A DNA stretch of 64,000 nt from Agrostemma githago (Eukaryota > Streptophyta > Magnoliopsida > Caryophyllales > Caryophyllaceae): NCBI GenBank assembly GCA_958450325.1, contig OY288257.1, forward strand, positions 4,979,873 through 5,043,872. Reading direction: 5' to 3'. This document shows positions 13,401 through 23,919 of the stretch, piece after piece. The first letter of the stretch is position 1. Each line of letters begins with the position of its first letter. The position numbers and the translations under genes were made by a program. A model generated the notes under the pieces. That model did not search any database and was not told the DNA's origin. It worked only from the letters and a program-made list of their open reading frames with translations.

Positions 13401-14930
13401 AATGACTGATCCTGATTTGACATCCCTTGCTCTTGGCATTGATCTAACCACCCTAGGCTTAAATTTGAATTCCTCTGAAGACCTTCACAAATCTTTTGGT
13501 TCACCCTGGTCTGATGAACCTGTCAAGGGAGACCCTGAGTTCGTTGTACCCAAGTGTTATCTTGAAAAATTTGCCCCTGCTCTTACTGTAAGTGCTCTAC
13601 TTCTTCATGGCCATTCTCATTTTATACTGTAGAAACTTTACAAGTGGGACTTGGTTAGGGGATTGAAACATGTTCCTCCCTCTGCGAAGGGCCTGCTTCA
13701 CTCACTCTTCTGTTCTTGAGCCTGGATAGTAGGCATCTAGTTGGTGACCTGGCTCTTTCATATAACACAAAATGCAAATTCTCATATGAGACGGTTAATT
13801 ATTTTAATATGAACCATGATTTTTTCAATATGAGACAACCAATATGCGAATAAAAACGTGGTTCTTAGGCTTCGAGTTTGTGGTTTAATGAGTGTATGGA
13901 TGGAGTTTCTAGCTAAATGGGGTTAGTCTCACATTATATTAACATGGGACCATCTTGCTAGAGAAAAATTGTTCAAAAAGCTTCTTGTATTTAAAGTCAT
14001 TTTATTCCTGTTATGGGCTTCGTGCAGTATCTCAACTTCATGAAGTTTCCGCTGGGAACATTGTTCTACATCTTCTACAGGTGGGTTCGTCTCACTTTCT
14101 TCTATATCATCTTAGGTTTACTGATTAGTGTTTCGTTGCCTACTAACATTTCATCTTGTTCCTTGCCCCATTCTGGCGGGCCGGCAATACAGCATGCCTA
14201 AAGATGAAGCCCAGTTGTGTGCAGCTCATGAACTGTATGTTTATTGTTTTTACCAAATCAACTTTCTTGTGTAGTCTTTATGCTTCATGGAGTGATTTCA
14301 CTTTATTAATGATTTCTCTATTTCTTTCAGTAGAGGCAGGCAATGTTCTGTCATATGTTGTCCAACTATGCTATTAATCTATGATTGATGTGACCTTCAT
14401 TTGCAGTTATAGAAGAGGATGGCTGTATCATAAGGAGCTTCGGGTTTGGTTGTCGAAGATAAACAATGTTGAGCCTCTTGTCAAGACTGGGACATTCGAG
14501 AGAGGATCATACAAGTTCTTTGATCCAACTACATGGCAAGAGACACAAAAGGTACGAACAGTCAAACATAATTGCTGTTGGTCACATTATGAATGCTAAT
14601 CTTTGCTTCTTGGACTATGAGGCTTTAACACGGGCATTTCAGTTCATTGACAAGGATATAGTTATCATGGGGACATCTATTAAATGGAAAATTAATTGAA
14701 AAAGTATATATAAATTGAAGTGCTAAAAAAAAAAAAACTGTTTGATACGCAGCTTAATGTTGCTAAAAACTGTAGGGAGTATTTTTTTTCATGTTCACAA
14801 AATATGTGCCTCTGAAAATTGTTTGCAGTTGAGATTATTATGAATATTTGATGATTGACTTTATTTGCAGGATAACTTTGTACTGCAATACGAGTTGATA
14901 GAGAAAACGGTGACGCTAAATCAACATTAG
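7444..14930 (+). CDS. VIP2: VIP2, NOT2-family subunit of the CCR4-NOT complex
   Basis: CCR4-NOT scaffold component (NOT2/3/5 domain), acting in transcription and mRNA/miRNA control; the plant protein is known as VirE2-interacting protein 2. Thirteen coding exons: 7444-7461, 8091-8199, 8274-8449, 8608-8986, 10315-10521, 10613-10711, 11025-11110, 11187-11372, 13165-13587, 14028-14080, 14193-14234, 14407-14551, 14871-14930. They sum to 1983 nt, 660 aa plus stop; the known Arabidopsis protein is slightly shorter. The N-terminal two thirds is low-complexity, rich in Gly, Ser, Asn and Met, then Gln-rich (exons 8-9). The conserved module starts with SPDSFGLLGLLGVIRMTDPD and ALGIDLTTLGLNLNS. It continues through TLFYIFY, SMPKDEAQ and YRRGWLYHKE to KDNFVLQYEL near the C-terminus. 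The first coding exon is only 18 nt. A second acceptor three bases upstream (13162) could add one Gln. No lesion seen. Confidence 0.93.
12270..12459. mobile_element. Stowaway MITE (190 bp) in VIP2 intron 8
   Basis: Terminal inverted repeats CTCCCTCCTTTTCACTA (12270-12286) and, at the other end, TAGTGAAAAGGAGAGAG (12443-12459) match at 16 of 17 positions. TA dinucleotides flank both ends (12268-12269 and 12460-12461), the expected target duplication of Tc1/mariner-type Stowaway elements. Non-coding. Confidence 0.8.
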
Positions 14931-15153
14931 TTTACTAGTCTGATGTAAATTCTAATGAAATTAGCAGTGTCAGTGTCAGTGTCAGAAGAGGAGTTTAGTT
15001 TACAACTCGGGAATTACAGATTATGGCTGTTTCATATTTCCAATTTCAGTGCTGTTTTAGGGAGTATAAGTGGATGTGATAATCTTGGTACTTCTATTCA
15101 TTTACAAGTTCTCATCGTTCCCGACTCACCAGCATCATCTGCGACCCTTTTTA

Positions 15154-16969
15154 AAACGTGACTTTTTAAAATTAGTCGAATGTCTTTTAAATGTATTTAT
15201 TTGGTGCCGCATGTACCTTTTTTTTATTCGCGGACATTTCTATAATGCATGGAATAGTTAATGTGCGAAATTGAAAACATTTAATTGCGGGACCAAATTT
15301 GACCGAAAAATGTGGATAATAACCTTCAAAATAGTCCGTTTCTGATGATTTTTTGAAAAATGAGAGATATTTTGTTCGTCATTCTAATAGGGCCCGTATG
15401 TCATAAAATGAGCGTCGGATGTTAAAAAAACTATAAAAGAATTTAGGTTTGAGTATATTTTGAAGTTTTCGTTTGATTACAACGTGACTTTAAAAGTAGT
15501 CGAATGCTTTTTAAATGTATTTATTTGGTGCCCTATGTACCTTTTTTTATTCGCGGACATTTCTACAATGCATGGAGTAGTAACGGTGCGAATTTGGAAA
15601 CATTTAATTTCGTGATCAAATTTGGCCGAAAAACGTGGATAATAACCTTCAAAATCGTCCGTTTCTGAAGATTTTCCGAAAAATGAGAGTTACTTTGTTT
15701 GTCATTCTAATAGGGTCCGTATGCCATGAAATGAGCGTCGGATGTTAAAAAAACTACTCCGTATAAAAGAGTTTAGGTTCGAGTATATTTTGAAGTTTTC
15801 GCTCGATTACAACGTGACTTTAAAAGTAGTCAAATGCCTTTTAAATGTATTTATTTGGTGTCGTATGTACCTTTTTTTATTCGCGGACATTTCTACATTG
15901 CAGGTAGTAGATATTGTGCGAATTTGGAAATATTTAATTTCGTGATCAAATTTGGCCGAAAAATGTGGATAATAAATAACCTTCAAAATCGTCCATTTCT
16001 GATGATTTTTAGAAAAAGGAGAGATATTTTGTTTGTCATCCTAATAGAGCTCGTATGCCATAAAATGAACGCCAGATGTTAAAAAAACAAAAAAAAAACT
16101 ATAAAATAATTTAGATTCGAGTATATTTTGAAATTTTCATCTGATTACAACGTGACTTTAAAAGTAGTCGAACGCCTTTTAAATGTATTTATTTGGTGCC
16201 GTATGTACCTTTTTTATTCGCGGACATTTTTACAATGCATGGATTATTTACTGTGCGAATTTGAATACATTTAATTTCGGGACCAAATTTGACCGAAAAA
16301 CGTGGATAATAACCTTCAAAATCGCCCGTTTCCGATGATTTTTCGAAAAATGAGAGATATTTTTTTGTCATTCTAATAGGGCCCGTATGCCATAAAATGA
16401 GTGTCGGGTGTTAAAAAAACTATAAAAGAATTTAGGTTCGAGTATGTTTTGAAGTTTTCGCCCGATTACAACGTGACTTTAAAAGTAGTCGAATGCCTTT
16501 TGAATGTATTTATTTGGTGCCATATGTACAATTTTTTATTCGCGGCCATTTCTACGATGCATGGAGTATTTACTATGCGAATTTGGAAATATTTAATTGC
16601 GGGACCAAATATGGCCGAAAAACGTGGATAATAACTTTCAAAATCGTCCGTTTCTGTTGATTTTTTGAAAAATGAGAGATATTTTGTTCGTCATTCTAAT
16701 AGGGCCCGTATGTCATAAAATGAGCGTCGGATGTTAAAAAAACTATAAAAGAATTTAGGTTTGAGTATATTTTGAAGTTTTCGCTTGATTACAACGTGAC
16801 TTTAAAAGTAGTCGAATGCCTTTTAAATGTATTTATTTGGTGCCCTATGTACCTTTTTTTATTCGCGGACATTTCTACAATGCATGGAGTAGTAACGGTG
16901 CGAATTTGGAAACATTTAATTTCGAGATCAAATTTGGTCGAAAAACGTGGATAATAACCTTCAAAATCG
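15154..16969. repeat. Tandem satellite, ~325-bp monomer, 5.5 copies
   Basis: The anchor ACGTGACTT recurs at about 15156, 15482, 15812, 16150, 16471 and 16794, so spacings are 326, 330, 338, 321 and 323 bp. Monomers share long blocks such as TTTAAATGTATTTATTTGG, TTATTCGCGGACATTT and CGTGGATAATAACCTTCAAA, with scattered substitutions and small indels. The last copy is split at 16969 by the LINE at 16970-21877 and resumes at 21892-21949. Short ORFs in the array recur in register with the monomers and are not genes. The array begins about 220 bp after the VIP2 stop codon. I do not recognise the family. Confidence 0.92.
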
Positions 16970-17084
16970 AATTTGAGGAAATTCATCTTAGAGAGAAGGG
17001 CGATTAGGGCGATCAGCTGCAGTCCGTCCACCTTCCTGCGCTCCGGTACCGGCCTGACTCCGACAGCCCGTTTCCGGTGCCACC

Positions 17085-18449
17085 ATGAGAAAGAAGAACC
17101 GTTTGCCGGGGAAGGGCCCCAAGGCTTCGATCCGTACCATTGCGAAAGAGGTAATGATTCGGAAAACTCAATTGAAACCTAATTCTCATCAATTGAATCC
17201 TAATACTAGTGAAGTAGAAGATGAACAAACCATCAATGAGAAAATCTTAGGGATTCCTGGTTTGAACTATGAATCTGATTTTGAGGAGAATGAAATATTG
17301 GAGCTTGACTCTGAAGTTGTGCCGGAAACTAACCCTAAACCTATTGATTGCATTGGGTGGAAACAAAAAGATGGGAAAAAAGTCATTGACATTGAGGAGG
17401 AAGAAGAAATGATGAAGTTTACTTTTGATGATGTTGAAGATGAAATTGAATATTGGAGTAATGCCGTCTATTGTTTTATCATGGGCGCTAACCCTCCATA
17501 GGAAGTGATTGAAGGGTATGTGAAGAGAATTTGGAAGGAACATGGGATTGACAAAATTTCCTTTCTCCCTAATGGAATTTTTGTAGTTCGGTTTAAGGAA
17601 AAGAATGCCAAGCTAACTGTTCTCAACCTTGGAATTTTTATGTTTGAGAACAAACCACTTATTGTGAAAGAATGGACGCCTGTGGCTAAAATAGAGAAGG
17701 AAGATGTGCAAGAAGTCCCTATTTGGTTACAATTGCATGATTTACCTTTAAAATTTTGGGGCCAATGCCTTCCCCGTTTAGCCTCTTTGGTGGGTCCGTA
17801 CGTTAAATCCGACTTAGCTACAGAAGAGCGTTCTAGATTGGGTTATGCCCGGGTCATGGTGTTGGTCAAAGTGGGGCAGAAGCTCAAGAGCTCAATCAAA
17901 TTCATGGATGAACTTGAGAATATTGTTGAGGTCATGATTAAATATGAGTGGAAACCCATTTTGTGTGGTAAATGTAGAGGTTATGGTCATGAAGCTAGTG
18001 AATGCAAGGAGGAATTGAAAAAGGCGAGATTGGATGCTTTGAAAAAACCAAGTGCGGATGGTGTCGTGGCCAGACATCCCGGTGGACAGACGGTGCAGCG
18101 GACTGCTGCTGTTCAGACTGTGCAGCGGACTGCTGCTGCTAGGACTAAGCAGATGGGTCCGGGGCCTGCTGGTGCGGTTCCTGCTGGTACTGCTGGGCTG
18201 CTGTCGGCTGTAAATGCTGCTGTTGTGGCTGCTGGCAACGCTGGTCAGCCTGTTCAGCAGCTGCCTAGCAGGATACAGCCCGTTTTTACCAAAAAATCAG
18301 CAGCCAGGTTACAATCTGTCACGATGCCGAATGTTTTGGTAAACCCTGACATCCCATTTGTGGATATATTAAGAAGTTCACCTAAGAAATCGACATTGGA
18401 GGAAAAGGGAGGGGCTGGTTTGGAATTAGTTGTCCATGGATGTTCATAA
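17085..18449 (+). pseudogene. LINE 1 ORF1: DUF4283 / CCHC zinc-knuckle nucleic-acid-binding protein, one stop
   Basis: ORF1-type chaperone-like protein of plant L1 elements. It starts at ATG 17085 in a good context (CCACCATGA). An in-frame TAG at 17499-17501 divides it, but the downstream sequence (EVIEGYVKRIWKEHGID, then FLPNGIFVVRFK) continues the DUF4283 domain in the same frame, so this is a point nonsense change. The zinc knuckle CGKCRGYGHEASEC (CX2CX4HX4C) follows near 17966-18010, then a low-complexity Ala/Gln/Val-rich tail. The stop codon TAA (18447-18449) overlaps the start of ORF2. Acidic N-terminal region before the domain. Confidence 0.88.
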
Positions 18450-21400
18450 TATAGGTTGTTGGAATGTACGTGGTATGTGTAACATAAGTAAGCAGAGGGC
18501 AATTTGTGAATTTGTTAGGAAACAGCAGGTTGATATTTTTGGTCTCCTTGAGACAAAAATCAAGAACAAATCGTATGCTAAAGTTCAGCAGAATATTTTC
18601 TCTGAATGGAGTATTACGACAAATAATCATTGTCATGAGGGAGGTCGAATTTGGCTTTTGTGGAAACATGAAAGGGTTAATTTGACGATAGTGGAGTATA
18701 GTAATCAAAGTATTCATATCAAAGTTACTACCTTATCGGGGAAGGATTATTGGCTTACTTTTGTGTATGCCTTTAATGCGGCTTCGGGAAGAACAGATCT
18801 TTGGAGACGACTTGAAGATTATGCTCGTAAGGGACCTTGGATGATTTTGGGGGACTTCAACTGTGTTGTGGAAGCTCGCGAACGTCTAGGGGGGACTTCT
18901 TCGGAGGAGGCTATGAGTCAATTTCGAGACTGTTTGGCGAACTGTGAGGTTAGTGATTGCAAGGCTAGTGGGTCTTGGTTCACTTGGAATAATAAACATA
19001 GGGTGGCTGTTACTAGGGTTTATAGCCGTATTGATAGGTGCTTGGTTAATGATGAGATGATGGGTTTATTCCCGAATGGGTTTGCGAATTTTTTGCCTGA
19101 AGGAACTTTTGACCATTGCCCATGTATTGTCCAACTTGAGCACGCGCCGGTTAGGAAGAATCGTAGCTTCAAGTATATGAATATGTGGAGCAAAGCGCCG
19201 AATTTTCGTTCTTGTATAGCTAATACGTGGACGGAAACGGTCTATGGGACACCTATGTACAGGGTAGTGAAGAAGTTGGGATGTCTCAAAAGACCGTTGA
19301 AGATGTTGAATGCTAATTGTTTCTCGGATATTGAAAGTCGGTGTAATCAGGCTGAACTCAGGCTCGACCAATTGCAGCAGCGCCTCAGGTCTGACTTGTC
19401 TGTGGAACTATTGCAGGAGGAGAGCGAGATGAACGAACAGGTTAGGATGTTACAGGCTGCTAGGGCAGAATTTTGGAGTCAAAAATCTAAGCTAAAATGG
19501 GTCCGTGATGGGGATATAAACTCGGCGTATTTTCACGGCCTCCTCCGTGGACGGCGAGCTCACAATGCTATAGCTAAGATTTCAGATGCGGACGGCCTAG
19601 AGTGTGACAATAAGGCCTCAATCGAGGATGCGTTCTTGCGGTATTATCGTGGGCTACTAGGTGATTCACGGGTTGTTGAGGATATTGATGTTGACTTGAT
19701 TAGACGGGGTCCCATTTGTTCACAGGAGCATAAACTGATTCTGGAAGCATCTGTGACACCGGATGAGATCAAGAGGGCTCTTTTTAGTATTCCTCGTGAT
19801 AAATCGCCGGGACCGGATGGTTTCTCGAGTCAATTCTTTATTGATTTGTGGGACATTATTGGTGAGGAAGTTGTGATGGCTATCCAGGATTTCTTTATCT
19901 CAGGTAAGCTTTTAAAACAACTGAATTGTGCGAATATCGTCCTGATTCCTAAGGTGAATAGGCCTCAAAATGTGAAAGAATTCAGGCCGATTGCCTGCTG
20001 TAATGTCTTGTACAAGTGTATTGCTAAAATTATTTGTGCGAGGATGGCTAAGGTTTTGCCCCAGATAATATCTCCTACTCAAAGAGGTTTTATTGAAGGC
20101 CGTAGTATTGTGGAGAATGTGCTGATTTGTCAAGACTTGGTGCGTATGTATAAGAGGGGGAGAATTTCGCCAAGATGCCTGTTTAAAGTTGATATCCATA
20201 AGGCGTATGACAGTGTTGAGTGGAGTTTTGTGGACCAGATGTTGAGAGCTTTGGACTTTCCCGACCACTTTCGTCGGTTGGTTATGGAATGCGTCGAGAC
20301 CGTTGTCTATTCACTTTGTGCTAATGGAGACAATTTTAGGTTTTTTAGAGGGAAAAGGGGTTTGAGACAAGGGGATCCCATGTCGCCTTTGTTATTCACG
20401 ATATGCATGGAATACTTCTCTCGAATTATGGATTTTGGAAGAGTGGATAGGAATTTTAAATTCCATCCGAAATGTGGTCCTTTGAAGCTGACCCATTTGC
20501 TATTTGCGGATGATCTCCTCCTTTTTTGTAAAGGGGACCGGGAATCGATGGAATTCTTGTGGAGTGCTTTTGCAACCTTTAGCACGGGTCTGAGCGTAAG
20601 TGTGGGTAAGTCTCATGCTTATTTCGTAGGGGTGGATGAGGACAGGAAGACTGCGATTCTGCAGCTCTCGGGTTGCGTCGAAGGTACGTTTCCTTTTCGG
20701 TATCTTGGGTTACCTATCCAAAGTACTCGTTTAGGTAAGCTTGATTGTGAAAAATTGATTGCCCGTATTATCTTGAGGATCTCTGGTATTGGAGCCCGTA
20801 AGCTGTCTTATGCTGGGAGACTGACTCTGGTCCAATTGTTCTGTCTCAACTGCATAATTATTGGGCAATGATATTTATCATTCCCAAGTTTGTCATGGCT
20901 CGAATTATTTCACTATGTCGTAATTTCTTATGGGAAGGAGGTGTAGAAGGAAATAATCGAGCTTTGGTTAGTTGGAAAAAAATCTGTCGGCCTAAAGATG
21001 AAGGAGGTTTGGGAATTAGGGATCTGTATATCTGGAATGAAGCAGCTGTGGCGAAGCTAGCTTCGTGGGTGTTTGACTAGCCGGACCGGTTGTGGGTTCG
21101 GTGGGTCAATAGCATTTATCTGAAGGGGGTGGAGTGGTATGATTATCAGCCTCATTCAGATGTTACGTGGGCATGGAGGAAAATTTGTCAGGCTAAGGAG
21201 AAAATTAAGAACATGATCGACAATGGTATTTGGCATGGAGCGGAATCTTGTTTCTCGATTGCGAGGGCTTATCAGGATTTGAGACCTCGCGACTCGCTGG
21301 TTCCATGGGCGAGACTTGTGTGGAGCGCGTGAAGTGTTCCGAGACATAGCTTCATCTCGTGGCTAGTGTTTCGAGGGGCCCTTAATTCGAGGAAGAAGCT

Positions 21401-21794
21401 GTTTAGGATCGGGGTTGCAGATTCGGATCGCTGCTTTATCTGTGAGCAGGAGGAAGAGAGTTTAGAACATCTTTTCTTTGGTTGCAGTTGGAGTTCTCGG
21501 GTGATGGGTCTGTTGAGCAATTGGGTGCGGAAACCAATCCCGTGCAACACCGGGATGGTCTGGGCTACGAAATTGCGGGGTTCGAAGTTGCAATGTAATG
21601 TGCTTCGATCGATGATCAATGCGACTATTTACCATATTTGGAGACAAAGGAATTCTTGCAGAATTGATGAAGTGGTGCGACATCCACGGGAGATAGTCAA
21701 ATTGATCGTGTCGGATGTTAAGAACAGGATTTCGTGTAAGATTAAATACCCTGTAACTGCTAAGGAAGCTAAATGGCTACATAACTTGATGTAG
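18436..21794 (+). pseudogene. LINE 1 ORF2: endonuclease, reverse transcriptase, zf-RVT; stops and frameshift
   Basis: Polyprotein driving target-primed reverse transcription. From ATG 18436 (overlapping ORF1 by 14 nt) come an APE-like endonuclease (IGCWNVRGM, LLETKIK, ILGDFNCV) and then the RT (DKSPGPDGFSSQFF, EFRPIACCNVLYK, DIHKAYDSVEWSFV, GLRQGDPMSPLLF, and the catalytic FADD near 20507). The first frame closes at 20871 after a one-base loss near 20838. The RT thumb region and the zf-RVT domain (CFICEQEEESLEHLFFGC) continue in another frame to 21794, broken by TAG at 21078-21080 and TGA at 21330-21332. No RNase H domain follows, unlike LINE 2. Decayed, though similarity across the breaks remains obvious. 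Confidence 0.9.
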
Positions 21795-21891
21795 TCATTG
21801 TTCTGTTTTTGTTGTTCCCTTTTTTTTTTCTTTTTTTTCTTTTTTTTTTTAATATATACTTACCCTTTACCAAAAAAAACCTTCAAAATCG

Positions 21892-21949
21892 TCCGTTTCT
21901 GAAGATTTTTCGAAAAATGAGAGTTATTTTGTTTGTCATTCTAATAGGG
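21892..21949. repeat. Satellite monomer remainder after LINE 1
   Basis: Continuation of the satellite monomer interrupted at 16969: TCCGTTTCTGAAGATTTTTC through TTGTCATTCTAATAGGGC. After 21949 the similarity ends, so the array ends inside a monomer. Confidence 0.9.
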
Positions 21950-22405
21950 CATTTGCATCCTTTCCAAATTTACTCCCAAATGACAAGTATAACGAGTTTT
22001 ACACGGTAAACCGATTTTAAGGTATGGTTTAACACATAACAAAACTCTCTAGACGTTCTTCATTCCTCATATTTTGTGTGAAAGTTCTTAGCCACCCGAT
22101 GAAAAATTCGTCCAATTTTCAGCCATTTTTTTCAGGACCCCGAATATCTGAAAAACATGTATTATATACTTCAAATTGAGATCCTCAGGGGATCGAATCG
22201 TATCATATTTCAAATCAACCTGTACTATATACGGAGTATTTGCTAAAACCACAAGACTTCGACATACATAACGAACATAAGTTATACTCACAAGTCACAA
22301 GTACAATAAGATTTTACTAAAGTAGTTTAGGTGCTCACAACATCCTCTGTTCATATTAGATTACTTGCACTGATCGTGTATTGTAAACTTGAAATGCGCT
22401 TAAAC
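21950..22405. other. Unique spacer between the two LINEs
   Basis: About 450 bp of AT-rich sequence between the end of the satellite and the LINE 2 target-site duplication. Contains one TACGGAGTA word (22230-22238). No gene recognised. Confidence 0.7.
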
Positions 22406-22626
22406 AAGAATTACCATGCATTACTCGTGTTAATTTAAAAACAAATCATATACAACTTCATATTCTCTCTAGGGTTTTGACCTATGAGAGTCTCCTAGGT
22501 TTCGTACCTCTTCTTCCTTGTTTCTTAAGGCTGATCTCCGTTTGTGGAGATTTTTAAAGCAAATCACATCCAAAATTTCCAAATTACGTTATTATCAATC
22601 AGTTCCATAACAATTGAGGCGTTAAG

Positions 22627-23919
22627 ATGGCGCCTGGAGAGACATCACGCAAGGGGAAGGAAAAAGTGGACACCGTAGCAGATATTGCATGGGATGTGGG
22701 GGATGCAGTTGACGCACAGTTGGAGGAGATATCCATTATTGGTAAGGTGTGGACGACAAAAACTATTAACGTGAGGGCAGCGATCGAGACGATGGAGAAG
22801 ATATGGCAAACCAAAGGTAAGATCATTGGAACCGCCCTAGATGTGAAAGAGCGTATATTTCTTTTCCGTTTTGAGACTATTTCTGATAAGATGAAAGTTG
22901 TGGATGGTCAACCCTGGCATTTTGACAAGCATATCTGGTGTTTTAGTGATCCGATGGAGGAAGGCAGACTTACGGACACGCCATTATATCATGTCCCACT
23001 CTGGGCACGGGTCTATGATCTACCTATTCGAGGGAGGTATAGTGAGGATAATATTAGGAGGATTGGGGGACAGTTGGGGACCTTCATTAGTGCGGATGTG
23101 GGACCACACATGACGACGGAGAGAGCTGTGAGGCTTCGTATCCTGCATGATGTGCGTGACCCGTTACACAAAATGGTAGCCATTAGAATGCCGAGTGGAG
23201 GGGTGGTCGAATTCCCAGTGAAGTACGAAAGATTACCAAATTTTTGCTATGGCTGCGGACGGTTGGGACATGGGGAGTGTGAGTGTGAGGACGGCCCATT
23301 TGAGGTAAATGAGCTGCAGTTTGGAGAGGAGTTGAGGGCTTCTCCCTGTAAAACTAATAGGGCGAATGTAGTGACGCAGGTGGGAAGCGGGAAGTCGTTA
23401 CTGAAGGTGTTTGATGCGGAACAAATGCGCAGAAACGAGGAGGTTGTGAATCAATTGGTGCAAAAATTGCAAGTCATATCGATGAAGGGGAGGGCCGGTG
23501 GTGGAAAGAGTGGGGGGGAGAACAAGGAGAAGGTGTTGTCTAGGGGACCAAATATGGGCAGAGATGAATATGAGGAACAAATTGTTGAGATGGGAGAGAT
23601 GGGGTTAATTGAGATGAATTTGGTCCAGGCTACACAAGTGGAGGAGACGGAGGTGGGGGGGATATGATTATCGAGAATGAGCTCACAGTTCTAGAGGAGG
23701 ACGAGGTGGGCGTTGGTGTGGGGGGGAGGAAAGAAAAAGAAGTGGAAGAGGGTCGTGCGGGAGGTGTCTAAGGGTGGGGATGAGATAATAGCGACTAAGA
23801 GACAGCGGACTGAGGATGAGGATCACGCTGGAGATGGTGTAAAGAGACCGAAGATTATCATGGATGTCAGTTCATCTGAGGCGGAGGTTGAGGGAGCTCA
23901 ACCCCGTCGGGCATTATGA
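22627..23919 (+). pseudogene. LINE 2 ORF1: DUF4283 / zf-CCHC protein, frameshifted
   Basis: Starts at ATG 22627. DUF4283 region at roughly residues 40-140 (VWTTKTINVRAAIETMEKIW, FLFRFETISDKMKVVDGQPW, CFSDPMEEG), then a zinc knuckle CYGCGRLGHGECEC near 23249-23290 with CX2CX4HX4C spacing. The frame meets a stop at 23665-23667 just after a run of seven G (23655-23661). A second run of seven G (23720-23726) returns the frame used by the basic tail (KKKKWKRVVREVSKGGDE), which ends at 23917-23919. The two homopolymer shifts compensate each other. The TGA overlaps the ORF2 ATG as ATGA. Confidence 0.85.

Larger units (their letters stand above)
16970..21877 (+). mobile_element. LINE (L1-type non-LTR retrotransposon), inserted in the satellite
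   Basis: A 4.9-kb element with DUF4283/CCHC ORF1, endonuclease-RT ORF2, a T-rich 3' region and a short A tail. It interrupts one satellite monomer: the 14 bases AACCTTCAAAATCG occur at 16956-16969 and again at 21878-21891, a target-site duplication (the first two A could belong to the tail). Without the element the monomer reads on normally. It appears full length but carries three in-frame stops and one frameshift, so it is not autonomous now. Confidence 0.93.

Noticed and set aside
15742..17031. Several 60-80-codon frames with the phrase KCIYLV or LNVFIWC
   Set aside because: They recur in register with satellite monomers and have no independent conservation.
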